The notes under the pieces: model-generated | The model's input: the letters and a program-made list of their open reading frames with translations, nothing else | Told to the model about the DNA's origin: nothing | Databases searched by the model: none | Origin: a virus | Length of the DNA stretch: 24,558 nucleotides | IMG/VR virus record: IMGVR_UViG_3300032050_000777 | Coordinates: 1-24,558 of that record | Reading direction: 5' to 3' (one strand) | In this document: piece by piece, positions 20,615 to 24,558 of the stretch | Numbering within the stretch: the stretch's first letter is position 1 | How the letters are laid out: each line of letters opens with the position of its first letter | Translations under genes and position numbers: made by a program

Positions 20615-20725
20615 ATGTTCACCCGTACCCGCTCGATCAGGTCTGCCTTTTGGGCCGGGCACGGCAGCTCCGCAATGCCAGAATTGTCGCAAGCATGGGC
20701 GGCAATCGACAAAGCAACCCGTTAG
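20615..20725 (+). CDS. 36-aa phage microprotein
   Basis: The frame ATG 20615 to TAG 20725 encodes 36 residues, starting MFTRTRSIRSAFWAGHGSSA and ending AWAAIDKATR. The pattern M-F-T-R-x-x-I-R-x-A-F-W resembles small early phage proteins I recall, which are usually somewhat longer. CGGAG lies about eight bases upstream. It fills the space between the hairpin and the next gene, ending nine bases before the next ATG. The function is unknown. It is short enough for chance to be possible, but the ribosome site, spacing and N-terminal motif favour a real gene. Confidence 0.6.
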   Translation: MFTRTRSIRSAFWAGHGSSAMPELSQAWAAIDKATR

Positions 20726-20734
20726 GAATGCAGC

Positions 20735-20947
20735 ATGAGTGAAGCAACCAACCCCCGCAGCTTGCACGACGCGATGCGCCGGATCAGCGCGCTTGCTTAC
20801 GCAGCAAGGCTAGACCTGCATGAGTTCAGAGAAAACCCCGCAGAGTACGACGGGGGGGAGTACATGAACGCAGTGGCCGAGGCCGTGGTCGAGATTGAAG
20901 AAATCGCGATGTGGGTTCGCAACGCATACAAAAGCACAACCCGTTAA
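20735..20947 (+). CDS. Small acidic early protein, 70 aa
   Basis: This 70-residue protein begins MSEATNPRSLHDAMRRISAL. It is predicted helical throughout (AYAARLDLHEFRENPAEYDG; MNAVAEAVVEIEEIAMWVRN), with no recognised domain. TAGGA precedes the ATG by seven bases. It ends 25 bases before the ATG of the 246-aa gene. An alternating helix pattern could support dimerisation. Function unknown. Confidence 0.78.
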   Translation: MSEATNPRSLHDAMRRISALAYAARLDLHEFRENPAEYDGGEYMNAVAEAVVEIEEIAMWVRNAYKSTTR

Positions 20948-20972
20948 CCCTTCACCCTCGGAGATTCTCGCC

Positions 20973-21713
20973 ATGCCACTAGGCTATATCGCATACGAAG
21001 GCCCGTCTGCAATTGACGGCGCGCCCATTGTCGTGATCGTGACCGGAATCAAAAGCTCTGCTAATCGCAAAACCGGTTCGATGGTGCAAACGTTTATTCT
21101 GCGCCAAGATATCCACCCGACCGAAGCGCTCAAGACGGGCGCAGATGAGTCTATCTGCGGCCAGTGCGAGCATAGGCCCATGCTGGCCAAACAATCGGGC
21201 AAGGCGCCGTGCTATGTCGACGTCTCACGGGCGCCGGCATCCGTGTGGCGCGCATATCGTCGCGGCCGGTACGTCAAGGCGCCATTGCATGTGATCGCCC
21301 GCGCCCTGGCCGCTCGCGTCTTGAGAATTGGAACCTACGGTGACCCTGCGGCCGCTCCGGTTCGCGTATGGCAAGCGCTGACCGTGTATGTTGCCGGCTG
21401 GACAGGCTACAGCCACCAGTGGCGCACGCTGGGCAGAGAATGGCAGCTACTGGTCATGGCGAGCGCTGACTCGCCTGCTGACCGTGCCGATGCCAAGGCG
21501 GCCGGCTGGCGTACTTTCCGGGTCAGTATCGGCCTGGACAGGCAAGACGGCGAGATATCGTGCCCGGCATCAAAGGAAGCCGGCGCTCGCGTGCAGTGTG
21601 TCGATTGTCGATTGTGCAAAGGCGCGCAGATTGCAGCAAAGGATATCGTCATTGCCGACCACGCGCTCGGGCACAAGCGTCGCGTGATCAACCTTCAACC
21701 CGTGGGAGTCTAA
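20973..21713 (+). CDS. Conserved early phage protein with two Cys clusters (DUF7227-like)
   Basis: I choose ATG 20973 (MPLGYIAYEGPSAIDGAPIV), giving 246 residues. The frame is open from 20895, but that extension overlaps the previous gene, and GGAG sits just before 20973. Motifs are VVIVTGIKSSANRKTGSMVQ, the block TGADESICGQCEHR with Cys62 and Cys65, then APCYVDV with Cys80, VWRAYRRGRY, and a C-terminal cluster Cys197, Cys209, Cys212 and Cys215 (CVDCRLCKG). The CxxC pairs suggest zinc or another metal. I recall this opening in a widespread early-region family of proteobacterial phages without a known role, probably DUF7227; the name is unverified. DNA or RNA handling is possible, not shown. 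Confidence 0.83.
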   Translation: MPLGYIAYEGPSAIDGAPIVVIVTGIKSSANRKTGSMVQTFILRQDIHPTEALKTGADESICGQCEHRPMLAKQSGKAPCYVDVSRAPASVWRAYRRGRYVKAPLHVIARALAARVLRIGTYGDPAAAPVRVWQALTVYVAGWTGYSHQWRTLGREWQLLVMASADSPADRADAKAAGWRTFRVSIGLDRQDGEISCPASKEAGARVQCVDCRLCKGAQIAAKDIVIADHALGHKRRVINLQPVGV

Positions 21714-21717
21714 CGTA

Positions 21718-21915
21718 ATGCCTTGGTTTGTCTGCTTTGCAATCCCGCCGCGCACAGCGCTCAACTTCCACCGCGACCGGGTTGGTATGTCGGCGCTCGA
21801 CGACCTAACCCGCGAGGAAGCCATCGACAGCATCCGGCGAGCGTTAGAGGCCAAAGGACACGAGCACTTGACGCTTGTCGAAGCGTATCAGTACACCGAA
21901 AACGAGGAATCTTAA
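21718..21915 (+). CDS. Small early protein, 65 aa
   Basis: This 65-residue protein begins MPWFVCFAIPPRTALNFHRD, four bases after the stop of the 246-aa gene and preceded by GGGAG. The C-terminal half is helical and acidic (LTREEAIDSIRRALEAKGHE; EAYQYTENEES). The N-terminal MPWFVCFAIPPR is hydrophobic but too short for a membrane span. No family is recognised. Tight packing suggests expression with its neighbours. Confidence 0.75.
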   Translation: MPWFVCFAIPPRTALNFHRDRVGMSALDDLTREEAIDSIRRALEAKGHEHLTLVEAYQYTENEES

Positions 21916-21917
21916 TC

Positions 21918-22130
21918 ATGCCAAGCTCGACGACGACCACCGCGCTCGCAAAAGGCGAGCCGGAAAAATTCCAGCCCCTAACGCTGGCCGACCGCATCGC
22001 CCTGGAACCGCCGCCCGATGCCCGATTCATTCGCAGGGGTCAGGGGTTTGTTGAATTTTCCAACGGGCAAACGATTACGCGCTGGCAATGGCTGAGCGCT
22101 GGCCGAATCATCACCACAAGGGACGCATGA
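21918..22130 (+). CDS. Small early protein, 70 aa
   Basis: The start is ATG 21918 (MPSSTTTTALAKGEPEKFQP), just after the preceding stop, with GAGGA nine bases upstream. The open frame begins further left, but that part runs opposite another gene and is not needed. The middle LTLADRIALEPPPDARFIRR and the end SNGQTITRWQWLSAGRIITT are hydrophilic with several Trp and Arg residues. No domain is recognised. The stop overlaps the start of the next gene (TGATG). Confidence 0.75.
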   Translation: MPSSTTTTALAKGEPEKFQPLTLADRIALEPPPDARFIRRGQGFVEFSNGQTITRWQWLSAGRIITTRDA

Positions 22131-22402
22131 TGTCATTCTCCGCTAAATTTCCGGGCCGTTGCGCCCGGACAGGCAACCCGATCAACCGGGGCGACATGAT
22201 CGAGTCAGTCGGCAAAGGGCGATATGCCCTGCTGGCCCCTCCGATGAACCGTGACGACGACGAGAGCGCCGCCGCTGAGCGCTACATGACCCGCGCCGGA
22301 CTGGTGTCGGATGTTTGGGTTATGAGCTCAGGGAAGGAGCTCTATCGAAACAAAAGGGGCAGGTGCGAGGACGCGCCGTGCTGCGGGTGCTGCAATGTCT
22401 AA
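22130..22402 (+). CDS. Cys-rich small early protein, 90 aa
   Basis: ATGs occur at 22127 and 22130. The second has better spacing (six bases) to AAGGGA and is used here (MSFSAKFPGRCARTGNPINR); the first would add one residue. The segment CARTGNPINRGDMIE recalls zinc-ribbon or nuclease-flanking motifs in which C.(2-3)..PI..GD follows a treble clef, but only one Cys is present there. The last twelve residues, CEDAPCCGCCNV, hold five Cys in a C-x4-CC-x-CC pattern, suggestive of metal binding or disulfides. Other phage proteins share the G.PI..GD segment. Function unknown. Confidence 0.75.
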   Translation: MSFSAKFPGRCARTGNPINRGDMIESVGKGRYALLAPPMNRDDDESAAAERYMTRAGLVSDVWVMSSGKELYRNKRGRCEDAPCCGCCNV

Positions 22403-22523
22403 GCTCCGAATTGTCTATAACCGCATCTTGGGCGGCTGGTTCATCGTCCGGGGGCCGCATCAAACCCCGATCAGTGGCCGGTTCAACACTCGGGCCGAAG
22501 CGCTCGCGAGGTTGCGGCCATGA
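22395..22523 (+). CDS. 42-aa early protein overlapped at both ends
   Basis: The frame ATG 22395 to TGA 22523 encodes MSKLRIVYNRILGGWFIVRG and then HQTPISGRFNTRAEALARLR plus a final Pro. The pattern GGWFIVRG-x-x-x-T-P-I-x-G-R-F-x-T-x-x-E-A is a recurring beta-beta-alpha unit in tiny phage proteins. It overlaps the previous gene by eight bases and shares ATGA with the next one, so translation is coupled. Its own ribosome site is weak. Function unknown. Confidence 0.7.
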   Translation: MSKLRIVYNRILGGWFIVRGPHQTPISGRFNTRAEALARLRP

Positions 22524-22717
22524 TCCACACAATTAATTGGATCGATCAACCCGCGCAGACGGTCAGCGCACCGACTGTGCGCGGCCTGCCGGCAGATGAC
22601 CCCCAGGCCGCGCAGGATGCCCTGATTCGGGCGTTCAACGCATGGGGGCAGCTTGGGCACTTCGACGCATCAATCGACGAGCACTGGACCATTTTGGAAC
22701 TCATGGAGGGAAAATGA
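22520..22717 (+). CDS. Small early protein, 65 aa
   Basis: This protein begins MIHTINWIDQPAQTVSAPTV and ends in helical AFNAWGQLGHFDASIDEHWT. GAGG lies about eight bases before the ATG, which overlaps the preceding stop. Its own stop overlaps the start of the 97-aa gene (ATGA). No family is recognised. The short length and acidic, amphipathic character match other host-takeover-type phage proteins, but no role can be assigned. Confidence 0.73.
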   Translation: MIHTINWIDQPAQTVSAPTVRGLPADDPQAAQDALIRAFNAWGQLGHFDASIDEHWTILELMEGK

Positions 22718-23007
22718 ACGACTCTTCAAGCATTCGCATCAGCAAAAACGGGGCGGTTGCAGTCACTGGCCCGGACGCGATACTGCTCTACAAAGCCCTG
22801 GCCTTGCGCTCGGCGTTGCAGTTATACGCAAAAACAAAAATTCGACCGACTCGGCATATTGGCCCGACCGATATGCTCGAGCTGGCCGGAGAATTCTCGC
22901 GCCGCAAATACAAGCGCGGGGCATTCGCGGAGGCAATTTCCGACCTGACGGTTTGGATTGACACAATGAAAGCCGCACTCCCGATCATTGACGAGGGGGA
23001 AGAATGA
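22714..23007 (+). CDS. Early protein, 97 aa
   Basis: ATG 22714 follows the strong Shine-Dalgarno GGAGGG and overlaps the preceding stop by four bases. The open frame begins earlier at 22642, but that part is covered by another gene. The product begins MNDSSSIRISKNGAVAVTGP and has DAILLYKALALRSALQLYAK, HIGPTDMLELAGEFSRRKYK and AEAISDLTVWIDTMKAALPI. It is a helical protein without a membrane segment. The central TRHIGPTDMLELA stretch could be a turn between two helices. Function unknown. Confidence 0.78.
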   Translation: MNDSSSIRISKNGAVAVTGPDAILLYKALALRSALQLYAKTKIRPTRHIGPTDMLELAGEFSRRKYKRGAFAEAISDLTVWIDTMKAALPIIDEGEE

Positions 23008-23396
23008 GCACTTACATGGGCATCAATGTTGCGTCAGCGGACGGCATGCGGTTCGCCGACCTTATCGTGGACGGCATCAAAACCCTGGAATCACGGCATA
23101 CCGACTCGCTGCGACCTTATGTGGGCAGGCGTGTTGCCATCGTCAGGACAGGAGAAGGTCCGGCAAAGGCAATCGGAGCGGTTACGGTCGGCGAGCCCAT
23201 CCAAGTAAACGCACGGGAGTTTCACAATCTCCGGGACCAGCACTGCGTTCCCGCTGGGTCAGTCTTCGACTGCCACTATTCGACGAAGTGGCTATATCCA
23301 ATGATCGACCCTGCTCGCTTCGCTCATGAGGTTGAAGTCGAGCGCGGCATTGTGGCTCGCAAGCTTAAAGAAGACCCGCAGGAGGTCCGCGCATGA
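23004..23396 (+). CDS. ASCH/PUA-like domain protein
   Basis: This 130-residue protein resembles ASCH-fold proteins, which bind RNA or act on modified nucleosides. After MSTYMGINVASADGMRFADL come GIKTLESR (residues 24-31; the G.K..E.R motif of ASCH) and the strand-rich VGRRVAIVRTGEG. AKAIGAVTVGEPI and a His/Cys-containing loop (HNLRDQHCVPAGSVFDCHY) follow. The aromatic TKWLYPMIDPARF and a charged helix close the domain. ASCH proteins in phages are sometimes linked to RNA or modified-base metabolism; I see no proof here. The ATG overlaps the preceding stop (ATGA) after GAGGGGGAAG. Confidence 0.72.
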   Translation: MSTYMGINVASADGMRFADLIVDGIKTLESRHTDSLRPYVGRRVAIVRTGEGPAKAIGAVTVGEPIQVNAREFHNLRDQHCVPAGSVFDCHYSTKWLYPMIDPARFAHEVEVERGIVARKLKEDPQEVRA

Positions 23397-23632
23397 ACCC
23401 GCTGTTCGATGTTTGGTCCCCCGACGAGGTTGCGGAGTGCCTGGGAGGAGTTGGGCACGACCTGTATCGACGTTTATGGGAGCTGGTCGAACTAGTCCCG
23501 CCGAATGGGGAAACGCCGGACACCTGTTTTGAACGGGCATTGTCCAAGGTTTGGGACAAGCTGGACGCATACGAACAGGCCGAATTGAATCGGCTAGCAG
23601 AAGCCCAGGAACTTCAATTGGAGAGAGAATGA
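23393..23632 (+). CDS. Acidic helical early protein, 79 aa
   Basis: This protein begins MNPLFDVWSPDEVAECLGGV after a near-perfect AGGAGGT ribosome site; its ATG overlaps the preceding stop by four bases. The sequence is acidic and helical (VGHDLYRRLWELVELVPPNG; AYEQAELNRLAEAQELQLER). The Pro-Pro-Asn-Gly turn separates two helical parts, which could form a helix pair. No family is recognised. The next gene starts two bases after its stop. Confidence 0.75.
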   Translation: MNPLFDVWSPDEVAECLGGVGHDLYRRLWELVELVPPNGETPDTCFERALSKVWDKLDAYEQAELNRLAEAQELQLERE

Positions 23633-23633
23633 A

Positions 23634-23807
23634 ATGAAAATACGCGCCAGGGTGACATGGACTGACTCCTTCATTTTCGTGCTCGAAATTGAAGACGGAT
23701 CAGATATTAACAGCGTCGAAGTTAGAGACATGGTTCGCGAAGCGGCATTCGATTTGCCGCCGACCGATTCTTATCAAGTGATTGACGAGATTGAGGAGGT
23801 CAAGTGA
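23634..23807 (+). CDS. 57-aa early protein
   Basis: ATG 23634 to TGA 23807 gives MKIRARVTWTDSFIFVLEIE, then GSDINSVEVRDMVREAAFDL and an acidic tail (YQVIDEIEEVK). The first half reads as two beta strands and the second as a helix. GGAGAG precedes the ATG by about six to eight bases. The stop overlaps the GTG of the next gene (GTGA). Base use is less G+C rich than in the first early genes. Function unknown. Confidence 0.72.
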   Translation: MKIRARVTWTDSFIFVLEIEDGSDINSVEVRDMVREAAFDLPPTDSYQVIDEIEEVK

Positions 23808-23911
23808 CGGCAGAAGAATGGAAATTGGCCCTTTGGGCTATCTCTCCCCTCCTGTATTTCCTGGGGGTCATGTTGATTGGTTGTCTTTTTGGACTAAATG
23901 ACGATGAATGA
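23804..23911 (+). CDS. 35-aa single-span membrane microprotein, GTG start
   Basis: GTG 23804 follows an exceptional Shine-Dalgarno, GAGGAGGT (five bases upstream), and overlaps the preceding stop by four bases. The product reads MTAEEWKLALWAISPLLYFL then GVMLIGCLFGLNDDE. Residues about 8-30 form one uninterrupted hydrophobic helix with small Gly residues, and an acidic LNDDE tail follows. It is a clear single-pass inner-membrane peptide. In phages such peptides can be holins, antiholins, superinfection-exclusion or membrane-protein inhibitors. Position in the early operon, away from any lysin, favours exclusion or host interference, which is inference. It was found by translating below 60 residues. 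Confidence 0.7.
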   Translation: MTAEEWKLALWAISPLLYFLGVMLIGCLFGLNDDE

Positions 23912-24197
23912 CATTCACGAAGTGGTCTTGTGGGCTCGCAAACAATCCAAGGCTTCCCACAGTAAATTCCTGGGCATTCCCAGTGCATTGAATTGGAGGG
24001 AAACCGTGCGCGATTTGCTGGTGTATCAGCAAGCTGAATATCTCAGTCGCAGCCTCAAAATCGAACGAGAGCAAGCTCTGCAAACACTCCACGATTCCGA
24101 CCAAAAAGATTGGCCGAGGCTGATCTGCGAGGCGACTGGGGCAAGCAAAGAATTCAAACAAATGTCCATGGAATTTTTTGACAGGGGGGAAAGATGA
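23898..24197 (+). CDS. Early protein, 99 aa
   Basis: The frame starts at ATG 23898 (MTMNDIHEVVLWARKQSKAS); an alternative ATG at 23904 has no better ribosome site. It overlaps the end of the membrane microprotein by 14 bases, so it is coupled to it. The body is helical with FLGIPSALNWRETVRDLLVY, QQAEYLSRSLKIEREQALQT and a C-terminal ASKEFKQMSMEFFDRGER. No motif is recognised. Base composition is closer to A+T than the genes at 20.4-22.5 kb. Function unknown. Confidence 0.75.
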   Translation: MTMNDIHEVVLWARKQSKASHSKFLGIPSALNWRETVRDLLVYQQAEYLSRSLKIEREQALQTLHDSDQKDWPRLICEATGASKEFKQMSMEFFDRGER

Positions 24198-24403
24198 GGT
24201 TCATGATCGGTGAGATTGAGTTCATCGACGGAGATGCTTATGTCCACCGTCTCAGTCGATACATTGAGGCGTCTGAACAAGACGCATCACTCAATGAAGT
24301 CAAAGAGGATTGGATAGCTCTGGACCATTTCGAAGGTGATATTCACGTTCGATCCATTGAGATCGGGGAATGGGTGACCCTAAACAAAGGGAACAACGAA
24401 TGA
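24194..24403 (+). CDS. Early protein, 69 aa
   Basis: This protein begins MRFMIGEIEFIDGDAYVHRL, with strand-like and acidic segments (NEVKEDWIALDHFEGDIHVR; IEIGEWVTLNKGNNE). It follows a strong GGGGGGAAAG ribosome site and overlaps the preceding stop by four bases. A short beta-barrel-type fold could be guessed from the pattern of alternating hydrophobic residues, but no family is recognised. Its stop overlaps the start of the NinX-like gene. Confidence 0.75.
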   Translation: MRFMIGEIEFIDGDAYVHRLSRYIEASEQDASLNEVKEDWIALDHFEGDIHVRSIEIGEWVTLNKGNNE

Positions 24404-24558
24404 AAACTTCAGAACTTGAAGGCCCCGCCCTCGATTGGGCGGTTTCGAAGTGTGAAGGTGTCGAATGGGAGCAGGGCGACTTGGACGCCGGGGAGTATGG
24501 CCCCGGATTCATGCCCACTACCAACTGGTCACAGGGTGGCCCGATCATCGAGCGGGAA
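24400..24558 (+). CDS. NinX-like DUF2591 protein, 3' end cut by window edge
   Basis: ATG 24400 overlaps the preceding stop (ATGA) and the frame is open to the window end, giving 53 residues. MKTSELEGPALDWAVSKCEG matches the opening of phage NinX/DUF2591 proteins (MKTSEL.G..LD.WVA...G). The block FMPTTNWSQGGPIIERE matches their conserved YSPSTDW.QGGPIIE segment. The function of these early phage proteins is unknown. The two features are diagnostic, so the family call is good even for a fragment. AAGGGA lies about ten bases before the ATG. Confidence 0.83.
   Translation, partial: MKTSELEGPALDWAVSKCEGVEWEQGDLDAGEYGPGFMPTTNWSQGGPIIERE

Noticed and set aside
20356-20767. Two minus-strand open frames of about 120 residues opposite the first early genes
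   Set aside because: They are Arg/Gly-rich shadows in a G+C-rich stretch, with no ribosome site, opposite supported small genes.

Overview
The window looks like part of the genome of a tailed double-stranded DNA bacteriophage (Caudoviricetes), probably short-tailed. The evidence is a large terminase subunit, a long P22-like portal with a Gln-rich C-terminal coiled coil, a scaffold-like protein, a phage GroES-like protein, a gpT-like major capsid protein and a run of small virion-type proteins in conserved order. The small early-type genes at the right (a Cys-motif protein beginning MPLGYIAYEG, an ASCH-like protein, a NinX-like DUF2591 protein) suggest a proteobacterial, perhaps betaproteobacterial, host. 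That host guess is inference. I see no integrase, tRNA, CRISPR array or IS element, and no recognisable tape measure, tail tube or lysin; any such genes would lie outside the window.

Layout. From about 20.2 kb leftwards to base 1, everything is on the minus strand and tightly packed: small terminase candidate, a LexA-type winged-helix protein, large terminase, portal, a small helical protein, GroES-like protein, scaffold candidate, two capsid-associated proteins and the major capsid protein, which ends in a clear intrinsic terminator. Then come small virion proteins, a 589-aa adhesin-like protein with a 22-residue repeat, a tandem array of six paralogous ~270-280-aa proteins interrupted by one unrelated 127-aa gene, a 202-aa tail-type protein, a candidate promoter with a 16-bp palindrome, and two small end genes, the last cut by the window edge.

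From about 20.4 kb rightwards, everything is on the plus strand: about sixteen mostly tiny genes, many joined by ATGA or GTGA stop/start overlaps, typical of a phage early or host-takeover operon. Four are under 60 aa, including a 35-aa single-membrane-span protein. The last gene is cut by the right edge.

Control regions. Between the divergent modules (20220-20393) lie an inverted repeat, a TTGACA-type promoter candidate and a pair of 9-bp direct repeats. Between the small terminase and the winged-helix gene (19270-19385) lie three DnaA-box-like sequences and a 16-bp palindrome. Base composition shifts visibly near 19.4 kb: the small terminase and first early genes are clearly G+C richer than the virion module, which suggests mosaic ancestry.

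The most unusual element is the six-gene paralog array (1165-6531), together with the 22-residue-repeat proteins that flank it. It looks like an expanded set of virion surface or receptor-recognition proteins, in which the conserved C-terminal Gln-Gly-stop codons also supply or lie in the ribosome-binding site of the next gene.
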